A stretch of 18,183 bases of DNA from Microcaldota archaeon. GTDB taxonomy: Archaea > Micrarchaeota > Micrarchaeia > Anstonellales > Bilamarchaeaceae. Shown here in pieces: positions 1 through 7,789 of this stretch. The translations under genes and the position numbers were made by a program. The stretch lies in contig DYTL01000006.1 of the NCBI GenBank assembly GCA_020726005.1, positions 1 to 18,183 on the forward strand, written 5' to 3'. The notes below the pieces were generated by a model. The model saw only the letters and a list, made by a program, of their open reading frames with translations, did not search any database and was not told where the DNA came from. Each line of letters starts with the position of its first letter. Position 1 is the stretch's first letter.

Positions 1-124
1 AGTTTTATACTACAACTTCCGCATTTGAACTTTCAATTTTATGCACCTAATCATAATTATTTCATCCTTATGTTAGATTTATATATGCTCCTATTTAGAC
101 GTTTAGCGCACTTTCATCTCACGA

Positions 125-904
125 CTAAAGGTTGTGGGTTTTCCCGTGCGCATCTGATAAAGTAGAAAGTTTCTTTCCTCTTTTCTCTGCTTTTGTTAAT
201 GCCTTTTTTACAATCGTGCTGAAGTTTTCTTTTTCAAAAACAGTTAGTGCTGCTTCAGTAGTTCCGTTCGGTGTTGCAACCTCACAAATCATTTCTTCAA
301 GTGTTTTATCACTATTCTCAACAAGAGAAGATGCGCCAAAAAGCGTCTGCTTTGCTAAAAAAAGCGCAATTTTCCGCGGCAAACCAATTTTTTCTCCTGC
401 TTGTGCGAGTTTTTGCGTAAAGTAAAAATAATATGCAGGACCTGAACCAGAAAGTGCAGTTATAGCATCCAAATATTTTTCTTTTACTTGTACGCACACA
501 CCAAAAGAAGAAAATACTTTTTCAGTAAGTATCAAATCTTGATGAGTTACATACGCATTTGCACAATAGCATGTAATTGATTTTCCTGTTTTTACTGCTA
601 AATTTGGCATTGCTCGCACAATTCGTTGTGCGCCAAGTTCACATTCAATAGATGAAATGGTTTTACCTGCTACAATTGAAATAAAAAGCGTTCTTTTTTT
701 TCTTTTATTTTTTAGTGTGATGCGAATTTCATGTAACAATGCTATTATGTCCTTTGGTTTTACACATAAAAAAACAATATCGCAAGTCAAAATCTTTGAT
801 AAATTTTTTGTTTCTTTTTTTTTAATTAAAACTTCAAATCCTTTCTTTATTAGTGCATGCACAATTGCTTTACCCATTTTTCCAAAACCAATTATCCCAA
901 TCAT
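125..904 (-). CDS. proC: Pyrroline-5-carboxylate reductase
   Basis: Catalyses the last step of proline synthesis, NAD(P)H-dependent reduction of 1-pyrroline-5-carboxylate, in the cytoplasm. The 259-residue length fits the family (about 260-280). Visible motifs: the N-terminal Rossmann dinucleotide loop G6-F-G8-K-M-G11, the V-K-P segment at 48-50 closing the nucleotide-binding half, S-G-S-G-P-A-Y at 152-158, which is the signature of the helical dimer domain, and N-G-T-T-E-A-A-L at 213-220 near the active site. The ATG lies only 3 bases after the stop of the upstream P5C-synthase gene, so the two are co-transcribed and supply consecutive steps. The C-terminus is intact. Identification is firm from motifs and context. 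Confidence 0.95.
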   Translation of the reverse strand: MIGIIGFGKMGKAIVHALIKKGFEVLIKKKETKNLSKILTCDIVFLCVKPKDIIALLHEIRITLKNKRKKRTLFISIVAGKTISSIECELGAQRIVRAMPNLAVKTGKSITCYCANAYVTHQDLILTEKVFSSFGVCVQVKEKYLDAITALSGSGPAYYFYFTQKLAQAGEKIGLPRKIALFLAKQTLFGASSLVENSDKTLEEMICEVATPNGTTEAALTVFEKENFSTIVKKALTKAEKRGKKLSTLSDAHGKTHNL

Positions 905-907
905 GTT

Positions 908-2989
908 TTATTCCCTTATTTGTCCTTTTCCAATTATCTTATATTTATATGTATAAAGAGCATCCACGCTAATCGGACCTCGCACATGAAGTTTTTGTGT
1001 GCTTATGCCAAGCTCTGCACCAAATCCAAACTGTCCGCCATCTGTAAATCGAGTAGATGTATTCCAATAAATCGCAGACGCATCAATTTCTTTTGCAAAA
1101 TCTTCATATATTTTTCTATTTTGTGTAATAATTGCTTCAGAATGTTTTGTTCCATATTTGTTAATATGCTTTATCGCTTCATCAATAGAAGAAACTACTT
1201 TAATAGCAAGAATAAGTCCGAGAAATTCAGTTATCCAATCATTTTCTGTTGCGGGTTTTGGAGAAAAATTTTGCAAAATTTTCATACTAATAGGACAGCA
1301 GCGAATCTCTACTTGATTTTCTATAAGTGTTTTTGCAACAAGAGGGAGAAAAATAGGTGCTATTTTTTCATGTACTAAAAGTGTTTCTATTGCATTACAT
1401 GCGCTTGGTTTTTGCACCTTTGCATTTATTATTATATTAATTGCCATCTGAATATCTGCATCATTATGTACATAAATATGACAATTACCTCCACCTGCAA
1501 AAATTACCGGTATTGTTGAATTTTCACTTACAAATTGAATAAGTCCCTTACCACCACGCGGAATTACTAAATCAATACAATCATTTCTTTTAAGCAATAT
1601 TGCTAAATCTTCCCGCGTGCCAGAAAAAAGTTGAATAATATTTTGTTCTAATTTTGCCTGTGTTAATCCTTTTTTTAAAATATTTGTAAGAAAATAATTA
1701 GTATAGTTAGCTTCTTTTCCTCCTTTTAGAATAATTGCGTTACCGGATTTTATTGCGAGCGCACATGCCTCTACAATGACATCAGGTCTCGACTCAAAGA
1801 TTATACAAATTACACCAAGCGGTACGCGAACTTTTTTTATCTGAAGGCCATTTTCCACATTCCAATTAGCGAGTTCTTTTTTTATCTGAGTAAAATTTGC
1901 AATCTTTCGAAGCGTTGAAGAAAGATAATTAATACTTTTTTCTGAGAGCGTTAATCTTGCCATAAATGCATCAGAAGCATTGTTTTTTTTAGCTTCGGTT
2001 AAATCTTTTTTATTTTCTTCTAATAATCTAATTGTATTTTTTTCAATTAGTTCTGCCATGTAAATGAGTGCATTATCCCTTTTTTTTTCATTGCTATGTG
2101 CTAAAATTATTCCTGCTTCCTTAGCGCGCATCGCTATTTCAGCACTGTAATTTTCAGCAATTCTTTTTTGTACGGTCTTTCTATTGAATACCGTCCCAAT
2201 TTTTTTACCGGAAAATATTTTATTAAGTATGTTCGGAGTTTTTCCATTTGCTATTATTCCAACAATGCCCCGTTCTGTAATTGTTTGCATTGCTTTGAAT
2301 TTAGTTGAGAATCCGCCTCGCCCCCCTATATTACAGTTTCCTTTGTCCAATTCTTCAATTTCTTCATCAATTTTCTCAATAAAAGAAATAAGATTATTCT
2401 CTTTTTCAAGAAGTCCATCCACATCAGAAAGAATTATAAGTACATCAGAATATGTACTTACCGCAACAAAAGAGGATAGAATATCATTATCACTGAATAA
2501 TTTAACATTTTTGTCGTGCGAAACATCTAACTCTTCTGTAAAAACCGCGTCATTTTCGTTTATAATTGGAATAACACGCAACTGAAAAAGCGTTTTGAGC
2601 GTATTGCATAAAGTATAAATGTGTTTTTCTTCTTTAAAATCATCCCGTGCAAGTAAAATCTGCGCGATTACTTTTCCGCGCTTTCGAAAAAATTTATTAT
2701 ATTGCTCCATTAAAAGACTTTGTCCAACTGCTGCAGTTACCTGTTGCATATTTAAAGGAAGTTTATTTTTACTTATCTTTAATTGTGATTTACCAGTTCC
2801 TATTGCTCCTGATGTAACGACTATTATTTCTTTATTTCCATTGTGAAGGTCGGATATTTGTTTGCATAATTTAGAAAGAATGTTTAAGTCAATTCCGTCT
2901 TTAGCAGATGTTAATACGTTAGTGCCTATTTTGATAACAATACGCTTGCAGGTATTCAGATATTTTCTTATTTTATTTTCATTTTCCAT
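908..2989 (-). CDS. proBA: Bifunctional delta-1-pyrroline-5-carboxylate synthase (glutamate 5-kinase fused to gamma-glutamyl-phosphate reductase)
   Basis: Carries out the first two proline-synthesis steps in one 693-residue chain: ATP-dependent phosphorylation of glutamate, then NADPH reduction to glutamate semialdehyde, which cyclises to P5C. Residues 1 to about 260 are the amino-acid kinase domain (K20-I-G-T, T-S-G-A-I-G at 59-64, later N-E-N-D and a Gly-rich G-G-R-G-G loop). No PUA domain follows. From about 275 to the end is the aldehyde dehydrogenase-fold reductase (F-E-S-R-P-D, K-G-G-K-E, catalytic Cys531 in S-A-C-N-A-I-E-T). The fused order and lack of PUA match eukaryotic P5CS (about 715 residues) better than separate bacterial ProB and ProA. 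An in-frame TTG 33 bases upstream exists, but the ATG leaves a family-length N-terminus and has a weak GTGA 4-5 bases ahead. Followed by proC after 3 bases. Confidence 0.95.
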   Translation of the reverse strand: MENENKIRKYLNTCKRIVIKIGTNVLTSAKDGIDLNILSKLCKQISDLHNGNKEIIVVTSGAIGTGKSQLKISKNKLPLNMQQVTAAVGQSLLMEQYNKFFRKRGKVIAQILLARDDFKEEKHIYTLCNTLKTLFQLRVIPIINENDAVFTEELDVSHDKNVKLFSDNDILSSFVAVSTYSDVLIILSDVDGLLEKENNLISFIEKIDEEIEELDKGNCNIGGRGGFSTKFKAMQTITERGIVGIIANGKTPNILNKIFSGKKIGTVFNRKTVQKRIAENYSAEIAMRAKEAGIILAHSNEKKRDNALIYMAELIEKNTIRLLEENKKDLTEAKKNNASDAFMARLTLSEKSINYLSSTLRKIANFTQIKKELANWNVENGLQIKKVRVPLGVICIIFESRPDVIVEACALAIKSGNAIILKGGKEANYTNYFLTNILKKGLTQAKLEQNIIQLFSGTREDLAILLKRNDCIDLVIPRGGKGLIQFVSENSTIPVIFAGGGNCHIYVHNDADIQMAINIIINAKVQKPSACNAIETLLVHEKIAPIFLPLVAKTLIENQVEIRCCPISMKILQNFSPKPATENDWITEFLGLILAIKVVSSIDEAIKHINKYGTKHSEAIITQNRKIYEDFAKEIDASAIYWNTSTRFTDGGQFGFGAELGISTQKLHVRGPISVDALYTYKYKIIGKGQIRE

Positions 2990-3039
2990 TTTTTCACTTT
3001 TTGGATGTATATTAAGACACAAATATTAAGTTAATCGTA

Positions 3040-3053
3040 TGTTTTTTATACTT
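3040..3053 (-). promoter_or_regulatory. Probable TATA box of the proBA-proC operon
   Basis: On the minus strand this reads AAGTATAAAAAACA, an A/T-rich archaeal TATA-like element. Archaeal transcription starts about 25-30 bases downstream, which places the start near 3020-3025. That leaves a leader of about 30 bases before the chosen ATG at 2989. The same spacing would also put a leaderless start almost on the in-frame TTG at 3022, so the start-codon choice is not fully settled by the promoter. The same 14 bases recur at 3102-3115. Confidence 0.5.
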
Positions 3054-3101
3054 AATTGAAACGATATGCTCACGTTTATAAAACTTTTTTTGAAAAGGTT
3101 T

Positions 3102-3115
3102 TGTTTTTTATACTT
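3102..3115 (+). promoter_or_regulatory. Probable TATA box of the six-gene membrane-protein operon
   Basis: TGTTTTTTATACTT; its TTTATA begins 30 bases before the ATG at 3137, essentially the spacing seen for the two clear leaderless promoters in this window (29 bases). No ribosome binding site precedes the ATG, as expected for a leaderless message. A second good box, TTTATAAA at 3075-3082, would instead give a leader of about 34 bases. Which one is used cannot be decided by eye. Confidence 0.5.
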
Positions 3116-3136
3116 TTTCATCTATATTAATTATGT

Positions 3137-4315
3137 ATGTTACTTTTTAATAGCATAATATTAGCAATACCTGCTGAGATAACTAGAGATTTTATTGCGA
3201 GTTTTCCGATTATTGCTATCGCTATTACTATAAGTGCAGGAATAACCGCGCTTATGTATATGTTAGGGAATGCACTTCAATCCCAAGATGTATTAGCAAT
3301 GGGAAAGGACAGTATAGCGAACTTAGTATTTACTATAATAATTCTACTTTTATTTCTCGGACTTTTTGAAATGTTTTCTATAATTTCAGGAGCACTAACA
3401 GGTACAGGTGCTGATAGCCCCCTTGAAGCAGCGCATCATGGTGTAATATTATTCAAAACAAAAATAAACTCAATTTATATGAATCTTTATTTTTATGAGA
3501 TAATATTCGGTTTCCTTTCCACATTCGGATTTCAGATTCCTCTTTCTGCATTATGCCCGGCTACATTGTGTAATTTTATAATTTCAATGCCCTCGCTTTC
3601 TTTTGTGCCTCTTTCTGGACTCGCTCCATTATCAAATGCACACACAGTAATAGTTGAAGCTGTTGGTACTGCTTTGCTTATGGTTATTGCGCGCCAGGTA
3701 CTGCTTGAGTTTATCATAAACTATATGTATCTCTTTTTTATTTTGGGTATTGTAATGCGCTCATTTATATTTACACGTAGAACAGGTTCAAGCTTGCTTG
3801 CTTTTGCCGCAGTTGCTTATTTCGTTTATCCTATTACAGTAATGACAAGCAATTACATAATTTTTAAGCAATATGAAGCAACAAATTTTGGAGTTGTTCC
3901 TACTGCAATCGGTTATTGCAGTAATCCGGAAAATATAGAAACCATCGCAAAGGATTTCAAAACAGAAAGAGACACGCTTTATACAAACTCGGGTTCTGTA
4001 GGACATACAGCATGGTATTCATTCTGGAAAGGTATTACAGACGTCGGAAAATTCCTCTTTGAAACAATGAACAACATGTTAAAAACACTTTTTTCATTTA
4101 ATGCATTCCTTATTTCAGGATTGGTAATTTCTCCGATTCTTTTTTCCACATTTTTTGATTTTATTATTATGGAAGTTCAAATACATGTGCAATTTTTAGT
4201 GCTTATTTTTGTAAGTTTTGTTTTTGAAATAATAATAACGATAACTGCATACCGTTCTGTAGCGCTTATAGTGGATGGCGAAGCCGAAATATTCGGTATA
4301 AGCAAAATCATGTGA
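3137..4315 (+). CDS. Polytopic membrane protein, member 1 of a six-gene tandem paralogous array
   Basis: Function not recognised. 392 residues with about seven hydrophobic segments (roughly 22-44, 61-84, 116-136, 170-188, 190-207, 218-238, 350-372). Family marks are Y41-M-L-G-N45 at the end of the first strong helix, G-K-D-S before the second, the loop R208-S-F-I-F-T-R-R-T-G217, then a helix ending in V-Y-P at 230-232. The C-tail G-E-A-E-I-F-G-I-S-K-I-M resembles those of members 3-6. The positive loop suggests that it and the tail are cytoplasmic; segments 85-115, 139-169 and 240-320 would then be outside and carry Cys140, Cys145 and Cys261. It is the first gene of the operon and starts about 30 bases after a TATA box. 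Member 2 follows after 4 bases. Confidence 0.85.
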   Translation: MLLFNSIILAIPAEITRDFIASFPIIAIAITISAGITALMYMLGNALQSQDVLAMGKDSIANLVFTIIILLLFLGLFEMFSIISGALTGTGADSPLEAAHHGVILFKTKINSIYMNLYFYEIIFGFLSTFGFQIPLSALCPATLCNFIISMPSLSFVPLSGLAPLSNAHTVIVEAVGTALLMVIARQVLLEFIINYMYLFFILGIVMRSFIFTRRTGSSLLAFAAVAYFVYPITVMTSNYIIFKQYEATNFGVVPTAIGYCSNPENIETIAKDFKTERDTLYTNSGSVGHTAWYSFWKGITDVGKFLFETMNNMLKTLFSFNAFLISGLVISPILFSTFFDFIIMEVQIHVQFLVLIFVSFVFEIIITITAYRSVALIVDGEAEIFGISKIM

Positions 4316-4319
4316 AAAT

Positions 4320-5219
4320 ATGGAATTTCTCTTTTCTTCGTTTGTTCCGATGGTTGCGTTCCTTACAATGTTTATAATAGCTATAACTTATATGGGCGGA
4401 AAAGTATTTCGTATTCCTGAATGGGAAGCATATTTTAGCATTGAACTGCATAACTTAGTAATTGCAATGATAATTGTTATTTGTGCTTTTGGATTTTTTG
4501 AGGCATCCAAACAAATTTCAAAATCCCTTCTTTGTTCAAACCAACCAGCACACTGTCTTGAACCGATTGAGGGTTCGCAAGTGTTTTTAAACAATATAAT
4601 AAACAAAGGCGTTCTTCCAATGTACAAAGATCTTCTTGTAATAGAAGCAGGAACCGCATTTACCAGTTCATTCATGTTAAAGATAGGACCCGCACCATGG
4701 GCATTCACAGAAAAAGTTGAACCTGGCGCGGATGCAATACTTTCCATGTCAAGAATGATGAGTTTTGGACTAATAACGATTTATGGAAGTTTATGCATAC
4801 AATATATTGTGATGGGATTTATAAGCTTTGCAATGCCTATTACGTTTTCACTTGGATTATTATTATTTATATTTCCTCCAACACGCGATGCAGGCGCATT
4901 TCTTATTGCCTTTGCATTCTCATTTCAAACAATTTTTCCATTTACTTATGCACTTAATCAAGTTGTTCTCAATGATATGGCGTGTGCGCATACAACAGAA
5001 GTATGCAACCCGTATGAGATGTATAGTATGCGCAATATGAACACTATTCTTGCTCCTTTGGTTTCACTCGTAAGTTTTGGTAATTTCACGCTGCTTATAC
5101 CATTTATAAATGCAATGGCGCATTTAGCGCTTGTCTCGCTTTTTCTACCTGCATTTTCCTTAACCATAACAATAGCTTTTATAAATGCAATAACAAAATT
5201 TCTGATGTGGAAGATATGA
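4320..5219 (+). CDS. Polytopic membrane protein, member 2 of the six-gene array (shortest, tail-less)
   Basis: Function not recognised. 299 residues, the shortest member. It keeps Y24-M-G-G-K28 after the first helix and the core loop as F183-I-F-P-P-T-R189-D-A-G, followed by a helix reaching F-P at 206-207. It differs from its siblings in two ways: the first Arg of the loop is Phe183, and the protein ends at the point where the others begin their conserved cytoplasmic tail. Two predicted outside loops each hold a Cys pair, C72/C79 and C222/C229, which could form disulfides. Codon structure is intact, so this is a real, specialised subunit and not debris. Starts 4 bases after member 1; its TGA overlaps the ATG of member 3 (ATGA). 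Confidence 0.85.
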   Translation: MEFLFSSFVPMVAFLTMFIIAITYMGGKVFRIPEWEAYFSIELHNLVIAMIIVICAFGFFEASKQISKSLLCSNQPAHCLEPIEGSQVFLNNIINKGVLPMYKDLLVIEAGTAFTSSFMLKIGPAPWAFTEKVEPGADAILSMSRMMSFGLITIYGSLCIQYIVMGFISFAMPITFSLGLLLFIFPPTRDAGAFLIAFAFSFQTIFPFTYALNQVVLNDMACAHTTEVCNPYEMYSMRNMNTILAPLVSLVSFGNFTLLIPFINAMAHLALVSLFLPAFSLTITIAFINAITKFLMWKI

Positions 5220-6610
5220 AAAAAATTGTAATATTTTTATTATTAATTGCTTCGGGTGTTTTTGCCGCGTATGAATCGTTTGATGTACTAAGTAAGACCT
5301 ATTTTCCGCTTGCCGGAATAACAATATTTACATGCGCGCTTCTTGCTGGCATAGTTTATATGTTTGGTAATTTACTTATGAATGAAAAAATAAAGGTCTG
5401 GGCAAAGGGAGAGGTTGTTGAAATTGTTTATTCTGCTATCATTTTTTTCGTAATAGTTGGATTTGTATATACTGGAGATGAAATAATGAAATCGTTCACC
5501 AAAGAGATAAGTCCATTTTCAGCAGGAATCATATGTACGTCTGATATTCAAGCATTTAATACGTTTAAAAGTTCACATGGTGAATCAATTGATTCTGGAT
5601 ATGAAAATCTTCCCTGCCATTTGCGTATTGCGAAGAACTTTTTAGCATCAATTTTTTACGAGACGGCGGGATTCGTTAAACGAGTTGGAATAACGAATTC
5701 TTGGTATATTTATTTTTCATCGTTTTCAATTGATTTTATGCAGAGTGGTACAACCTCTTCTTTTTCAGGTTCTTCTTTTTCTCATTCTATATTCGGTTTC
5801 CTAAATGCAAAGAGTAATGCACTTTCGTTCCTTTTTGATAATGGAATAAAAGTGCTAACATTAGTGCGATTTCAAGAAATTCTAATAAATTTTATTGGAC
5901 TTGCGATTTTTCCTGTAATGCTTACTGCTGGAGTAATATTGCGTGTATTTGCAATTACGCGTAAATTAGGGGGTTTGCTTATGGCGCTTGCACTTTCATT
6001 ATATTTTATTTTTCCGATTTTTTATATTTTCGGGGATTCAGTATATAATGAGATAAAATTGGGACAAATGCAGCAAGGACAAAATAATCTAATGCTGCCT
6101 TTAAATGAACAACCCGTGCTTGCATTTCTTAATAATCCTAATATGAAAGGTATGCCAAAAATGCTGAATGGAGATGAAGTAGGAAAAAATGAAAATTACG
6201 ATGTAAATACTATAAGTAATGAAATTGGAACCCAGTTTCTTAATCAGCTTAATTTCATATCTGCAGATAAAAAATGTGAAGATGTAATTAAAGAAGAACA
6301 AGAAAATAGAGATAAACAACTTTCGCTTCCGGATATTTTGCGTAAACTTACTGGTTTGCATATATTCGGCGAAAATTCTCTACTCGCAACATGGCTTAAT
6401 GATGCGTATAATAAAGGAGGAGTGTGGGGCTCACATATTAATGTATCTTTTAATTCTATAATTATTGGTATTGATGTTTTAGCAAAAGCGATGTTTTTTT
6501 CATTGTTTTTTTCGTTCCTTTCTATTTTCGCAACTATTGCCGCAGTAAAATCGCTTTCACCTATGTTGGGCGGAGATGTCGAAATAGCCGGGCTTACACA
6601 TTTGATATAG
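5216..6610 (+). CDS. Polytopic membrane protein with signal peptide, member 3 of the six-gene array (longest)
   Basis: Function not recognised. 464 residues from the ATG that overlaps the previous stop as ATGA; an in-frame ATG 9 bases earlier would put acidic residues before the signal peptide and is less likely. Residues 1-18 form a typical cleavable signal peptide (M-K-K, hydrophobic core, V-F-A cleavage site). Family marks: Y48-M-F-G-N52, A63-K-G-E-V-V-E69 ahead of the next helix, R243-V-F-A-I-T-R-K-L-G252, then a helix ending I-F-P. A large hydrophilic, Gln/Asn-rich segment of about 130 residues follows before the last helices and is probably extracytoplasmic. The tail G-G-D-V-E-I-A-G-L-T-H-L-I matches the family tail. 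Cys107 and Cys134 are in the first outer domain. Confidence 0.85.
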   Translation: MKKIVIFLLLIASGVFAAYESFDVLSKTYFPLAGITIFTCALLAGIVYMFGNLLMNEKIKVWAKGEVVEIVYSAIIFFVIVGFVYTGDEIMKSFTKEISPFSAGIICTSDIQAFNTFKSSHGESIDSGYENLPCHLRIAKNFLASIFYETAGFVKRVGITNSWYIYFSSFSIDFMQSGTTSSFSGSSFSHSIFGFLNAKSNALSFLFDNGIKVLTLVRFQEILINFIGLAIFPVMLTAGVILRVFAITRKLGGLLMALALSLYFIFPIFYIFGDSVYNEIKLGQMQQGQNNLMLPLNEQPVLAFLNNPNMKGMPKMLNGDEVGKNENYDVNTISNEIGTQFLNQLNFISADKKCEDVIKEEQENRDKQLSLPDILRKLTGLHIFGENSLLATWLNDAYNKGGVWGSHINVSFNSIIIGIDVLAKAMFFSLFFSFLSIFATIAAVKSLSPMLGGDVEIAGLTHLI

Positions 6611-6619
6611 GTGGACATT

Positions 6620-7789
6620 ATGATAAAAACATTATTTTTCTTTGCGATGTTTGTGTTGGCTGTTTATGCGAGTAGTGACAACTCAGTGATCTCATATAAA
6701 TTAATTGGTACATATGTTGATGAAGGCAATATGGCTAATGTAGGAAATGAAAATGTAAATACATTAAAAACTCAGTCTTTTATGCCTGCATGTGAAGCTT
6801 CATTAACAACAAAAAATATGGCAAACGATCTTATTGCTAATTCATTTTTTGTGCTCGCAATAATGGCTGCGGCAATAGCATTATTATATATGGCAGGAAA
6901 TTTTTTCCAGATGCCAAACTTGCTTGCATTGGCAAAACAAGAACTCAGCGAAATCGTTTTTACTATATTTATTGCAGCGATTTTTGTTACATTTATTTTT
7001 GCGTCCGCGTTTTCTACACCAACTCCCCAGAATATTTTTAGCATAAATTTTTTCCAAAAAGCAACTGACTATAGTTATAATATGCTTTATAAAATCAGCT
7101 ATGTTTCAGGAATTATGATAAGCTCGAATGTATTGCTTAACTCTGTGTATAGTATTTATATACCAATAGGCGCAGTACGCAAAAGTATGAGTATGCAACT
7201 TGGTCCGGCACTTAGACCGCTCGTAGATGGGGTTTCATTCTGCCTGCAATTTCTCATTACTTGTTATGGAGAATGGATAATGTTCATATTCATGTTTTGC
7301 TTTATACAAAAATGGTTTATACCATTATTTTTTCCATTCGGGCTTTTTCTAAGAGCATTTCCGCATACTCGTGGAAGTGGAAATGCTCTTATTGCAATTT
7401 CAATCGCACTTTCTACAATATACCCATTTATGTTTTATGTGGATTCGCTTATATTTGAAGATCAATTTCCGCATGCTGTTGGATTAAGTGGATACGCAGA
7501 TCAATTTTTAGAAGCTGTGCGCACATTGTTCGCTGGACTTAGCATAGGTGGAGTAGCTGCATTGTTCACAACACTTTCTTTTTTTTACCTCTCATCTTTT
7601 ATGGTCGCCGGAATACTGGTAGCCAGCTCTCTTTTCATAAATATAGTTTGGGATGTAGTGCATTTAGTAGTGATATTCAGCATTATACTTCCAATATTCA
7701 ATGTTTTTATTACACTAACATTTGCAAGAGAGATTTCAAGAATGCTTGGAACTGAAATAAACATTAGTGCATTTGCCAAGTTGATATAA
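6620..7789 (+). CDS. Polytopic membrane protein with signal peptide, member 4 of the six-gene array
   Basis: Function not recognised. 389 residues from ATG 6620, chosen because GGTGG at 6610-6614 sits 5 bases ahead as a ribosome binding site and the protein then begins with a clean signal peptide (M-I-K, hydrophobic core, V-Y-A near residue 17). A GTG at 6611 would lie inside that site. Family marks: Y90-M-A-G-N94, A105-K-Q-E-L-S-E111, loop R245-A-F-P-H-T-R-G-S-G254, helix ending I-Y-P, and tail L-G-T-E-I-N-I-S-A-F-A-K-L-I. About 60 mostly polar residues lie between signal peptide and first helix, so this member has an extra outside N-terminal domain. Its last bases overlap the next start by one base (TAATG). 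Confidence 0.85.
   Translation: MIKTLFFFAMFVLAVYASSDNSVISYKLIGTYVDEGNMANVGNENVNTLKTQSFMPACEASLTTKNMANDLIANSFFVLAIMAAAIALLYMAGNFFQMPNLLALAKQELSEIVFTIFIAAIFVTFIFASAFSTPTPQNIFSINFFQKATDYSYNMLYKISYVSGIMISSNVLLNSVYSIYIPIGAVRKSMSMQLGPALRPLVDGVSFCLQFLITCYGEWIMFIFMFCFIQKWFIPLFFPFGLFLRAFPHTRGSGNALIAISIALSTIYPFMFYVDSLIFEDQFPHAVGLSGYADQFLEAVRTLFAGLSIGGVAALFTTLSFFYLSSFMVAGILVASSLFINIVWDVVHLVVIFSIILPIFNVFITLTFAREISRMLGTEINISAFAKLI

Noticed and set aside
1..124. Gene or RNA at the left edge
   Set aside because: No open frame or structure; GTAGTATAAAACT on the minus strand at 1-13 could be a promoter for a gene beyond the edge but cannot be supported.
857..1378. 173-codon plus-strand frame across proC and proBA
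   Set aside because: Cys/Phe/Ile-rich shadow frame without motifs, opposite two certain genes.
2990..3022. TTG start for the P5C synthase adding 11 residues
   Set aside because: The added residues have no counterpart in P5CS, and the ATG gives a family-length N-terminus with a weak ribosome site. The promoter spacing leaves a small doubt.
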